Assembly (NCBI RefSeq): GCF_014534745.1
Contig: NZ_JACVVP010000008.1
Location: 62,001 to 126,000, forward strand
Length of the DNA: 64,000 bases
Reading direction: 5' to 3'
Origin: Flammeovirga sp. EKP202
GTDB lineage: Bacteria > Bacteroidota > Bacteroidia > Cytophagales > Flammeovirgaceae
Positions 1 to 7,960 of this stretch are shown in pieces; within the stretch, counting starts at the first letter, position 1; each line of letters starts with the position of its first letter. The translations under genes were made by a program, and so were the position numbers. The notes below the pieces were generated by a model. It was not told where the DNA came from, did no database searches, and worked only from the letters and a program-made list of their open reading frames with translations.

Positions 1-2
1 TA

Positions 3-125
3 CTGCATTATAAAATGATCAGGAAGGGTTGTGATAATGATTGGATAGAAGAGGATTTAAATCAATTGATGGAATTTGAATTCTATGATCAAATCAATGA
101 CTTTACAGTTTTAGAATGTAAATAA
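3..125 (+). CDS. 3' end of an unrecognised gene (partial)
   Basis: An open frame enters from the left edge and ends at a TAA at 123-125, leaving about 40 codons. The visible tail is acidic and mixed (it includes DWIEEDLNQLMEFEFYDQ) and has no motif I recognise. A strong hairpin terminator begins 15 nt after the stop, which supports this being the true end of a transcribed gene. The family cannot be named from this fragment. Confidence 0.55.
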   Translation: MHYKMIRKGCDNDWIEEDLNQLMEFEFYDQINDFTVLECK

Positions 126-139
126 ACTTCTCAAAAACG

Positions 140-190
140 AAAAATGGGATAGAATTCATAGCAATGATTTCTATCCCATTTTTATTTCTT
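140..190. terminator. bidirectional intrinsic terminator
   Basis: A perfect 14-bp stem (141-154 with 169-182) is flanked by A-rich sequence on the left and T-rich sequence on the right. It lies between the partial + gene and the convergent - gene ending at 220, so it can stop both transcripts. Confidence 0.85.
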
Positions 191-219
191 CTTGATTGAT
201 AAGATTGTGCTGTATTGGA

Positions 220-885
220 TTAAAAACCAAAAACAAGGTCAATCGTTGCACCAAATGTAGGTTCACCTGTTTGTACATCCATGCCTGGAGAAAGGGTAAA
301 CCCTGTACTCCAATGACGGTTGATAGAATAAGCCAATCCGGTTTGAACAATTACGGCTCCATTCCATTCTCTATGCGTCTCAGTATCAGAGGTACTGTAA
401 TCATCAGGATGAGGTGCGTCATGTAGCTCAACATCCAAATAATGCTCATCATGATCTGAAGGAACTTCATGATCATGGAAGCCAAATGTACCACCCACAC
501 CTACGAAAGTACCCCATCTGGAGTGACCTATCGGAATTTCTCGTACGACAACGGCTGCATAGTGTTTACCTGTAAATTCCACTGTACCTTGAAATTTCGT
601 CAAATGGGCAAAGTAGATTGATCCAGTAAGTTCATACTTACCACCATTATTGTAAGAAATTTCTAATTCATAACGGTTATGGTGCTCCTCATGATGATGT
701 TCTAACTCTTTTTCTAGAGTTGTCTCAGGGTGAGCTGAATGTTTAGGGAAAGAAGTGTAATCTTCTTCACTGTTCTCAGTATATTCATACTTTTCCGGTT
801 TTGTTTGTGCAAAAGAGGAAAAACTTAAACCAACTATACATATAGCCGATGAAACAATGCGAAATAAGAAATTATTGTAAAACAT
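220..885 (-). CDS. His-rich outer-membrane-type protein, paralog A
   Basis: 221 residues with an N-terminal signal peptide ending near SFAQ. The mature N-terminus has a histidine/glutamate cluster (EHHHEEHH, about residues 63-70). A second His/Asp-rich stretch lies near residues 130-160. The rest alternates in short beta-strand-like segments and ends in Phe (DLVFGF), as outer-membrane barrels often do. It is clearly paralogous to the next gene upstream, which shares the FAHLTKFQGTVE, REIPIGHS.WGTFVG and HWSTGFTLSPG blocks. The His-rich parts, probably surface loops, are where the two differ most. A metal-related role is possible but is only inference. I do not recognise the family. Confidence 0.8.
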   Translation of the reverse strand: MFYNNFLFRIVSSAICIVGLSFSSFAQTKPEKYEYTENSEEDYTSFPKHSAHPETTLEKELEHHHEEHHNRYELEISYNNGGKYELTGSIYFAHLTKFQGTVEFTGKHYAAVVVREIPIGHSRWGTFVGVGGTFGFHDHEVPSDHDEHYLDVELHDAPHPDDYSTSDTETHREWNGAVIVQTGLAYSINRHWSTGFTLSPGMDVQTGEPTFGATIDLVFGF

Positions 886-921
886 AAAGATAGTTGATAA
901 TATTAATGAGTCTATTAGGTC

Positions 922-960
922 ATCACTCCTACACTTTTAATAACAGAGTGTAGATGTGAT
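922..960. other. hairpin between the two His-rich paralogs
   Basis: Two stacked stems, 922-926 with 956-960 and 929-935 with 947-953, are separated by a 2x2 internal loop. No T-run follows on either strand, so it is not a classic terminator. It lies in the roughly 150-nt spacer between the paralogs and could be an RNA-processing or stability element. Confidence 0.45.
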
Positions 961-1039
961 TTTAAACGCAATATTATCACTTATGTTTATGATTAAACAA
1001 TTAATGTATCTTAATTAAGGAATGTTGTCATCAAGTTGA

Positions 1040-1612
1040 TTAGAAACCAAATACTAAGTCGAGTGTCATGCCAAAATTAGGCTGACGAGTTTCTACATCA
1101 ATACCCGGAGAAAGTGTGAAACCAGTACTCCAATGCTTATCTAAAGAATAAGCCAATCCTGATTGTACAATAACATTACCGCTCCAATCTTTGTGGTTTG
1201 TACTTTCCTTAGAATGAGGTGGGTGACTTCCATTGTCGGTTTCTTCATGTAAATGTTCGAATCCAAAAGTAGAACCAAGTCCTACAAAAGTACCCCATTT
1301 AGAATGACCAATAGGAATTTCTCTCACAAAGCATCCTGCAAAGTGATGACCAGTTAATTCAACAGTTCCCTGAAATTTAGTGAGGTGGGCAAAGTAAACC
1401 GAACTTGTGAATTCTAGTTGATTACCATTGTTAAATGATAATTCTAGTTCAAAGTGATTTTCATGATGTTCCCCTTCTACCAAGGTTTTATCATGTTCGT
1501 CTCCAGTTTTTCCTTTTTTCTTCTTACCGCCTTCTTCAGCAAATAATTCATTGGGAGCGCTTATCAAACAAATAGCCGCTAATACAATAGCGTAAAAATA
1601 TTTAGTAGACAC
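1040..1612 (-). CDS. His-rich outer-membrane-type protein, paralog B
   Basis: 190 residues with a signal peptide (cleavage probably near LFAEE). A lysine/glycine-rich patch is followed by a His/Glu cluster (GEHHENHFELE, about residues 47-57). The beta-strand pattern and the C-terminal DLVFGF match the downstream neighbour. A His-rich variable loop sits near residues 119-140. It is on the same strand as paralog A, with 154 nt between them, which fits a tandem gene duplication. The two may be co-transcribed. The function is unknown; surface metal binding is only a suggestion from composition. Confidence 0.8.
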   Translation of the reverse strand: MSTKYFYAIVLAAICLISAPNELFAEEGGKKKKGKTGDEHDKTLVEGEHHENHFELELSFNNGNQLEFTSSVYFAHLTKFQGTVELTGHHFAGCFVREIPIGHSKWGTFVGLGSTFGFEHLHEETDNGSHPPHSKESTNHKDWSGNVIVQSGLAYSLDKHWSTGFTLSPGIDVETRQPNFGMTLDLVFGF

Positions 1613-1784
1613 GTGAAGTTACATTTAACTTATGATAGTTTATTTTTCAGGGTATAAATAAGATGCTTTTGCTGAAAAAACAAAATGATGAAAATTACTA
1701 TTAACAAAAATTATAAAATATAAGCAATTAAAAGTTAAGCAGGGGTGAACTTTTTTAAAAGTTTATGTTATTATTCAGTCGGTT

Positions 1785-2201
1785 TTAGTGATTTATGGTT
1801 GGGAGACCTTCATTGGAAGCTGTAGTATTATCAACATTGATATCCCATAATTGAGCTTCTTTAGTGCTTGATTGACTTACACTTACGCTATATTTTACAG
1901 AGGCGTAAGGGAAATTTTCTTGGTTTTCATAAGGTTCAACAGTACAGGAGCCTCTGTATTCGAAAGACTGTATACTGACTTTCACGGTGTCACTTGCTCT
2001 GGTAAATACTCTGGTTCTTCCATAAACAGGAGGTTCCATTGGATAACGATCCAGTACAAGAACTTTTGCAGTTAAAGCAGTGCTATTACTCCAATCAAAA
2101 GCAACTTCTCCTTTTTTGAGCGGGTAGACTGTCACTGGTTTACAAGAATGGACGAATAAGAAAAGTGGTAAATAGGCAATAAGAAATAAAATTGGTTTCA
2201 T
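1785..2201 (-). CDS. small secreted lipoprotein, unknown function
   Basis: 138 residues with a lipoprotein signal: a hydrophobic N-terminus and a lipobox ending at Cys20 (FVHSC). The mature part is short and beta-rich with no known motif. It starts 2 nt after the stop of the thioredoxin-like gene on the same strand, so the two are almost certainly co-transcribed. The association with a periplasmic thiol-disulfide protein suggests an envelope role, but none can be assigned. Confidence 0.75.
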   Translation of the reverse strand: MKPILFLIAYLPLFLFVHSCKPVTVYPLKKGEVAFDWSNSTALTAKVLVLDRYPMEPPVYGRTRVFTRASDTVKVSIQSFEYRGSCTVEPYENQENFPYASVKYSVSVSQSSTKEAQLWDINVDNTTASNEGLPTINH

Positions 2202-2203
2202 GT

Positions 2204-2695
2204 TTAGTTTTTATAAGTATCAGGATCAACAGCTTTAGGTGTCCATCCTTTTAAGAATTGAATTATTTTGTGTTTATCATACCCGCTCCCTTGTTCCAAA
2301 TATGCAGAATTTTGAGTATGGATAATTTCACCATTTCCATCAATGATCACAAATACAGGGTAACCAAATCGTTGAGGGAATTTCAGGTATTCCATTGCTG
2401 CGGGGTTTTTATTTTCTTTACTCCAATTGACAAGCACTTTTACGTAGTTGTCATCCATGATATTTGCTATATCTTCGTTATCATGTGTAAATTTTGCATA
2501 AAGTTTACACCAACTACACCAATTTCCTCCTACTTTTACGAAAACGTGTTTATTTGTTTTTTTCGCTAAATGAATAGCAGCTTTTACATCAGCAATCGCA
2601 TTTGCATTAGGATCATAGTTTTCTTCCTGACTGAAGGCTAAATTACTTACAAGAGTGAATAATGTAATAAATAAGATTGCTACACTTTTTTTCAT
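2204..2695 (-). CDS. periplasmic thioredoxin-like protein
   Basis: 163 residues from the start chosen here, which places MKKSVAILF at the N-terminus with a signal peptide ending near AFSQ. A start 28 codons upstream would put a non-signal extension in front and is less likely. The redox motif is C60-S-W-C63 in VKVGGNWCSWCKLY, followed by a thioredoxin fold with the cis-Pro region YPVFVIID. This fits the thioredoxin_7/DsbD-C-like group of exported proteins that Bacteroidota use for disulfide reduction or cytochrome maturation. It is the first gene of a two-gene unit with the lipoprotein downstream, and is divergent from the YgjV-like gene 26 bp away. Confidence 0.88.
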   Translation of the reverse strand: MKKSVAILFITLFTLVSNLAFSQEENYDPNANAIADVKAAIHLAKKTNKHVFVKVGGNWCSWCKLYAKFTHDNEDIANIMDDNYVKVLVNWSKENKNPAAMEYLKFPQRFGYPVFVIIDGNGEIIHTQNSAYLEQGSGYDKHKIIQFLKGWTPKAVDPDTYKN

Positions 2696-2721
2696 CTTAA
2701 ATTTAAATTTCGTTCGTAAAT

Positions 2722-2937
2722 ATGGAATTTTCACCTGAATATGTAGGTTACTTGGCCTCACTATTATTAATGATATCATTTTCCCTCAAAAACGTTAAAC
2801 TCCTTCGTATGGTAAATTCTGTAGGATGTATTGTATTTGTGGTTTATGGTATAATGTTAAGTGCTTGGCCAATTGTAATCACAAATGGTTTTATTGCCAC
2901 TATAAATATATTCTATCTTATAAAGGATAAAAAATAA
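2722..2937 (+). CDS. YgjV-family small membrane protein
   Basis: 71 residues, almost entirely hydrophobic, with about three membrane segments. The pattern (GYLASLLLMISFSLKNVK, LR..NSVGCIVFVVYGIMLSAWPI, TNGFIA..NIFYL) matches the YgjV-type inner-membrane family, whose function is not established. It is divergent from the thioredoxin gene with only a 26-bp gap, so its promoter must extend into that gene. It is short but has convincing family-like conservation. Confidence 0.72.
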   Translation: MEFSPEYVGYLASLLLMISFSLKNVKLLRMVNSVGCIVFVVYGIMLSAWPIVITNGFIATINIFYLIKDKK

Positions 2938-3080
2938 ACATAAGGAAGATAGGCAGTGTTATGGACATGTCGATAAAAATTAACCATTATTAAAAAAGTT
3001 ATTGAGATATAACGGGGAAAAATAGGGAATTCTTAGTGAATGATTTTTTCTGCATGATATTGAGTAAGATAAGGTTATAA

Positions 3081-3139
3081 AAAATCCATCATTGATGTTT
3101 TATTTTGCAATAGACACAGCAATGATGGATTAATTTTTT
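3081..3139. terminator. intrinsic terminator after the YgjV-like gene
   Basis: A perfect 12-bp stem (3083-3094 with 3120-3131) with a 25-nt loop is followed by a T-run on the + strand and preceded by an A-run. It is 145 nt past the YgjV-like stop and immediately outside the inverted-repeat element. Confidence 0.65.
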
Positions 3140-3148
3140 GTCTTTTAG

Positions 3149-3515
3149 TACTCAATACATTGTAAACTAAATTATCGTCAACTTTCAAACTTCCTTCTTC
3201 TTCATTTTTCCATTGATGAAAAACGAAGCAAAAAATCTAGGCTTAGAAGTCAAAAGCTAAATTCCATTCCTCTCGCCTAAATGATTTTAAACTCGCTTTG
3301 CTCAAACAAGAAAATCATTTTTCACGGCTCAATTCATGAAATTCTTAACGCTTTTCCCTTTAATGCCAGGTGGAAAGCTACCAAACTAAAATGGTAGAAA
3401 ACTCAATGGCGCGAATGTTAAGCGTCAGCGTCATTCGTGTCCTTTAGATCATCAGAAATCTCCTGATTTCTAAACAATATAAATAACGTAAACTTAAGTT
3501 TACAATGTACTCAAT
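3149..3515. repeat. non-coding MITE-like element with terminal inverted repeats
   Basis: The ends carry a 13-bp inverted repeat, TACATTGTAAACT at 3156-3168 and its exact reverse complement at 3497-3509. They are bordered by a direct repeat TACTCAAT at 3149-3156 and 3508-3515. Inside are a 10-bp inverted repeat (3279-3288 with 3311-3320), a 7-bp stem with loop TCCT (3454-3471) and a 16-bp perfect palindrome (3488-3503). There is no credible reading frame, and the base composition is less AT-rich than the flanks. The right end touches the stop codon of the arginine-deiminase-like gene. I infer a mobile or formerly mobile miniature element, or a dispersed structured repeat. No second copy is present in this window. 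Confidence 0.6.
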
Positions 3516-4963
3516 TAGTAAATGAAGTCTCTTTTCAGAGGCATAGACATACAATGTGATCCACCTCTAGCTCTTGAAAGTTCTGCTGAAGGCAGTAAGA
3601 TTAATGTATCCTTAACGTCTTCAGGTAAAATTTTCTCTTGAGCAAAATCTTGAATCAAGTCAGCAGCCTTTACGACTTTCATACCATGTTTTTCAAAACC
3701 TTCTGAAGTTTTGTCATTTCGATCATAACCAATAACAACTCCTTCTTTGAGTGCAAGAACATTACAAGAGTCTGTCCATTGCTCTCTTCTTCCGTGAGGG
3801 AATTTATTATTACCAGAATAGATAAACTGAGTGGGTTCTGTGGAGTGAAGGTCATTCAAGCTAATATCATTGAGTAAGTCTTCCAGATAATCAAATCGAA
3901 TAGGATGATCATAGCTTTTTCCTTTTACATATTGAAGGATTTCTAATTCATTTTCGCTTTTAGAATTGCCTAATGAAGGAATAAAATCACCTTGTTCTTT
4001 TTTCAGACCTTCCTTAGAGAAAGAACCAAACATTACCCAAAGGTTACGTTTTACTTGAGTGAAAGTCGTGTCAATATGCATATAAGCTCTTTTTGCAGGA
4101 ATCTTCACAACGGTAACTTTATCAACAATATTTCTTCCGTGCATTTCATGTACCACTTTACTAGCGGCATGAATAGAAGTTCTTTCACTGACTCCCACCA
4201 AAAGGTGATTAGGAGCAACCATCATCACATCACCGCCCTCAATTGTTACGATCTTTTGTTCTTGTTCTTCATCGTCAAGTAAAAAGAAATCTTCAGGATC
4301 AGTAATCTCAATAACCTTGTCAGTGTATTCTGCAAACATTGGGTGATTAAAGAAGATATACTTCATGATAATCGATTCCCTAGTTCTAGCTTTTTTCTTT
4401 GGCTTATTTAGTAAAATATGGTCATTGACAGTAATGCCAAGGTCTCTTGTAAAGATAAAGTTAGGAATAGGAGGGAAAATCATTCTTTTGTCAGGAAGTA
4501 TCCCTGAAATCATTGTTCTGGCAAGAATAGTAGATTCCAACTCCATCAATTCGTCTTGAAGAGAATATGAAGTCCCTTCGTGTGCACATACAGAGGCGAT
4601 CATTCTGCTTCTAATGTCATTTTTTTCTAAAATGTGTGCAAGTAATGCCTGTGGTTCAATGACTTTATCACTGTTGAAGTAATCCTTTTTGTCAGGCTTG
4701 TAAAAATGTCTTTGTGCTTCTGGTAGATCAATAGAATGAATACGAGGATGAATGTTTTGATAGTCTAGAAAGTAAAGGAGAATTTTTAAATAAAGATCAT
4801 ATTCCTTCTTCCTCATTGTCTCTAAATGAATAATGTCTTCAAAAAGCCAATCTTGTGCTTTTGTAGGAATTACTTTGCCAATGCCCTCATCTGGGCTGTG
4901 TATCATTAATCTTCGTAAAGTTCCTACTTCTGAACTCACATGAATGTCTTGGTTAGTATGCAT
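3515..4963 (-). CDS. arginine deiminase-family amidinohydrolase
   Basis: 482 residues of the guanidino-group-modifying (ADI/amidinotransferase) fold. The family marks are in order: an N-terminal EVGTLRRLMIHSPD, FTRDLG near residue 170, GGDVMM near 243, H296-I-D298 in MHIDTTFTQV, and the C-terminal GGSHCMSMPL with the predicted catalytic Cys471. Known enzymes of this group hydrolyse arginine to citrulline and ammonia. The protein is longer than typical ArcA (about 410 residues), and no ornithine carbamoyltransferase or carbamate kinase gene is adjacent, so an ATP-yielding ADI operon is not supported. The exact substrate is uncertain. It is divergent from pckA across a 570-nt region, and its stop codon abuts the inverted-repeat element. 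Confidence 0.85.
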   Translation of the reverse strand: MHTNQDIHVSSEVGTLRRLMIHSPDEGIGKVIPTKAQDWLFEDIIHLETMRKKEYDLYLKILLYFLDYQNIHPRIHSIDLPEAQRHFYKPDKKDYFNSDKVIEPQALLAHILEKNDIRSRMIASVCAHEGTSYSLQDELMELESTILARTMISGILPDKRMIFPPIPNFIFTRDLGITVNDHILLNKPKKKARTRESIIMKYIFFNHPMFAEYTDKVIEITDPEDFFLLDDEEQEQKIVTIEGGDVMMVAPNHLLVGVSERTSIHAASKVVHEMHGRNIVDKVTVVKIPAKRAYMHIDTTFTQVKRNLWVMFGSFSKEGLKKEQGDFIPSLGNSKSENELEILQYVKGKSYDHPIRFDYLEDLLNDISLNDLHSTEPTQFIYSGNNKFPHGRREQWTDSCNVLALKEGVVIGYDRNDKTSEGFEKHGMKVVKAADLIQDFAQEKILPEDVKDTLILLPSAELSRARGGSHCMSMPLKRDFIY

Positions 4964-4994
4964 GTCGCTATTATGATAATGTATGTGAAAGGGT

Positions 4995-5026
4995 CAAATA
5001 TGCGTTAATCTATTAATTCAATCAAA
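4995..5026 (-). promoter_or_regulatory. candidate promoter for the arginine-deiminase-like gene
   Basis: Read on the - strand, TTTG (5026-5023), a 20-nt spacer and CATATTTG (5002-4995) fit the Bacteroidota -33/-7 pattern with one mismatch. It would start transcription about 25 nt before the ATG. The rest of 4964-5533 is AT-rich intergenic DNA shared with pckA, and I see nothing else definite in it. Confidence 0.45.
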
Positions 5027-5533
5027 CAAAATACGCTTTAATTTTAAATGTATAATTTACGTATTAAAATCATGTGTAAACGATGATGAATATTAGTGAT
5101 TATGTCCTAAAATTGAATATTTTAAAGAAAAAGACTGAATTATGCTTTCTTTTCTTTTGTTATATTAAACGTAATATATACATTTGATGAGTAATTCAAT
5201 TATTAGAGAATTATTTCCGTTGAAAAATAAACTTATTTTTTACAAATAATTCAAAGGTTTAAAATTTAACTATTTGTTAATATTCTGTTAATCAGTTTAT
5301 TAAGGTATGTAGTAATAATATTTGCCTAGGATAGTGATAAAATTCCTAATAAATGTTGATGTAGGTCACTAGAATATGATAATATAGATTGTAGTATTGT
5401 ATAGTAAACTTTAAACACAAGCAACAACACATTACTCAAATTACTTACTATCATAACGCTGAAATCAACCCATTAGGTACATTTTATTAATTGTACTATT
5501 ATAATATTTTATTACGAATTAAAACCTACCAAT

Positions 5534-7144
5534 ATGACAGCAACACACAAATTAGCCAGTAAACTTTTAGCAGAGTCTAAACAAGTAAATCGCGATCTGT
5601 CTATAGCCCAATTGGTCGCAGAAGCAATTAGAAATGGAGAAGGTGCTCTCAGCTCCACAGGTGCAATCATGTGCGATACCGGAAAATATACTGGTCGATC
5701 TCCTCAAGATCGTTTTATCGTGGAAGATGATTATACCAAAGACCGTGTTTGGTGGGGAAGTATCAACAAGCCCTTTCCACAAGACAAATTTGAAGGTTTA
5801 GCCAGTAAAATGGTGGATTACCTTTTAAACAACCAAAAGTTGTATGTCAATAACGTTTATGCAGGAGCTGATCCAGCATTTCGTATTAAGGTAAGAGTTG
5901 TAACTCCTCTCGCTTCTGTTTCACACTTTGTAAACAACATGTTCATCGTGCCAAGTGATGAAGAGTTGAGATCATTCGGTGAGCCTGATTATGTTGTATT
6001 ACAAGCGCCTGACTTTTATGCAAACCCTCAGCTTGATGGTACTCGTCAAGGTAATTTCTCAATTTTAAATTTTGGAGAAAAGACGGCTCTAGTAGGAGGT
6101 TCACGTTATACAGGTGAAATTAAAAAAGGTATTTTCTCTGTATTAAACGCCCTCTTGATTGATGAAAATGTATTACCTATGCACTGTTCAGCAAATGAAG
6201 GTGTGAAAGGTGATTCTGCCGTTTTCTTTGGGCTTTCAGGAACAGGTAAAACAACGTTATCGGCTGATCCTAATCGAAATCTTATTGGAGATGATGAGCA
6301 CGGGTGGTCTGATAAAGGTATTTACAATTTTGAAGGAGGTTGCTACGCAAAGACGATAGACCTAACGAGAGAAAATGAACCTGAGATATGGGATGCGATT
6401 AAGTTTGGTGCAACGTTGGAAAATACTCGTTTTTTCCCAGGAACATCAGTAGTTGATTATACAAATGTAACTGTTACTGAAAATACGCGAGTTTCTTATC
6501 CTATTGATCATATTGACAATGCTAAGATTCCATCAGTATCAGAAACACACCCTAAAAATATATTTTTCCTTACTTGTGATGCGTACGGCGTTTTGCCTGC
6601 CATTTCTAAGTTGACAAAGGAACAAGCAATGTATCACTTCATGTCTGGGTATACCGCTAAGGTAGCAGGAACAGAAGCAGGAGTAACAGAACCAACACCA
6701 ACTTTCTCAGCTTGCTTCGGTGCTCCATTTATGCCACTGCACCCTTCAGTATATGCTATGATGTTAGGTGAAAAAATGACAACATATAAAACGAATATTT
6801 GGTTGATCAATACAGGTTGGTCAAATGGTCCTTCAGATAGAGTAGGTCGTACGAAGTTGAAATATACTCGTGCAATGATCACCGCAGCTTTGGAAGGACA
6901 GTTAGATCATGTTGAATTTGTTAAACACCCAGTATTTGGAGTGCAAGTACCAAAAGAGGTAGAGGGAGTGCCAAACGAAGCACTTGATGCAAAAGCTTCT
7001 TGGAAAGCCAATGGCTTCAAGAACTATGATGCTGTTGCAATGAAGCTTGCTGCTAAGTTTGTAGAGAACTTCAAGCAGTTTGAAGAAGGGTTGGAAGATC
7101 CATCGATTTTAGAAGGAGCTCCTAAGGTATCTGAAAAAGTATAA
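5534..7144 (+). CDS. pckA: phosphoenolpyruvate carboxykinase (ATP)
   Basis: 536 residues, the usual length for the ATP-dependent enzyme. It catalyses oxaloacetate plus ATP to PEP plus CO2, the entry to gluconeogenesis (or the reverse, anaplerotic direction). Signature elements are RSPQDRF near residue 55, the P-loop G233-LSGTGKT (K239), the metal/second-phosphate motif IGDDEHGW, and the C-terminal NTGWSNGP...RTKLKYTRAM. It is monocistronic: a long AT-rich upstream region shared with the divergent deiminase gene, and a strong terminator downstream. It is intact with no unusual feature. Confidence 0.97.
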   Translation: MTATHKLASKLLAESKQVNRDLSIAQLVAEAIRNGEGALSSTGAIMCDTGKYTGRSPQDRFIVEDDYTKDRVWWGSINKPFPQDKFEGLASKMVDYLLNNQKLYVNNVYAGADPAFRIKVRVVTPLASVSHFVNNMFIVPSDEELRSFGEPDYVVLQAPDFYANPQLDGTRQGNFSILNFGEKTALVGGSRYTGEIKKGIFSVLNALLIDENVLPMHCSANEGVKGDSAVFFGLSGTGKTTLSADPNRNLIGDDEHGWSDKGIYNFEGGCYAKTIDLTRENEPEIWDAIKFGATLENTRFFPGTSVVDYTNVTVTENTRVSYPIDHIDNAKIPSVSETHPKNIFFLTCDAYGVLPAISKLTKEQAMYHFMSGYTAKVAGTEAGVTEPTPTFSACFGAPFMPLHPSVYAMMLGEKMTTYKTNIWLINTGWSNGPSDRVGRTKLKYTRAMITAALEGQLDHVEFVKHPVFGVQVPKEVEGVPNEALDAKASWKANGFKNYDAVAMKLAAKFVENFKQFEEGLEDPSILEGAPKVSEKV

Positions 7145-7175
7145 GTACTAGGATAAAATCATAATAACAGAGTTT

Positions 7176-7206
7176 AAAAGGCTGTCACGAAAGTGATGGC
7201 CTTTTT
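7176..7206 (+). terminator. pckA terminator with GAAA tetraloop
   Basis: A 13-bp stem (7176-7188 with 7193-7205, two G-U pairs) capped by GAAA and followed by Ts, 32 nt after the pckA stop. Beyond it, 7207-7777 is AT-rich intergenic sequence in which I see no gene. Confidence 0.9.
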
Positions 7207-7777
7207 GCATATAAGAAAACGTATAATAATCATTTATGAGAAGGTCAATGGAATGTGTAATCAATACAATGATAGATTATAGTGATGCAGGTATTAGGTC
7301 AATTCATATTAGTATATGAGCATCTCTTCTAATAATTCAATTTTGATTACTAGAATAACCCTTTACCAATTCTTCAAAATCAATAATTTTCTTAAATAGA
7401 AACCCTTAACCACTTACATTTTCTTTTAAAGTCTCGGTGTAAACTTAGATGTGATTAAGAAAAGGATTATTTATCTCTAATTAACATTATTGAGCTTTGC
7501 TGTGTTTAATTATGTTATTGATGTATAAGTTGTTTCGAGAGTAAATAATAAGTAGAAATTACACTTGTATAATCGTAGTTGATCATATTGATTATGTCAA
7601 TATGAATTAATTGTTACGTAATTCGTCTTTTTTTCTAGTGATATTCTATTCTATTTTATTAAAATTTTATGTTAAATTCCATTTTTTTTAATTGATTAAT
7701 ATAATGAATGTATTTGATACACTTATTCTTTAATTATTTGATAATCAGTGTTTATTATATTTTTATTTAAGTTATAA

Positions 7778-7807
7778 TTTGTAAAATATTAACAAATATT
7801 GAATTTG
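7778..7807 (+). promoter_or_regulatory. candidate promoter for the SusC/SusD locus
   Basis: TTTG at 7778-7781, then an 18-nt spacer and TGAATTTG at 7800-7807, one mismatch from TAnnTTTG. It predicts a leader of about 145 nt before the SusC start codon. The region 7808-7960 holds no gene that I can support. Confidence 0.4.
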
Positions 7808-7960
7808 CATTTATATACATCTACCTAGTATGTTTGAATTGACAGAAAAACAAAAAGCGCAAGTTCAACTGTTCATTATACTATAAGAGTTTAGTTATTT
7901 TAAAAAAGACACTGAATTATTATTTGACTCTTAATTTATTCTATCGTAAATCTTAATGGA

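Noticed and set aside
2258-2569. 103-codon + frame opposite the thioredoxin-like gene
   Set aside because: The - strand frame carries the CSWC motif and signal peptide; the + frame is its shadow.
3515-4963. Arginine deiminase fermentation operon
   Set aside because: No ornithine carbamoyltransferase, carbamate kinase or arginine/ornithine antiporter gene is adjacent.
7207-7777. Small coding genes in the long gap after pckA
   Set aside because: Only very short frames (under 30 codons) without motifs were found; the DNA is strongly AT-rich intergenic.
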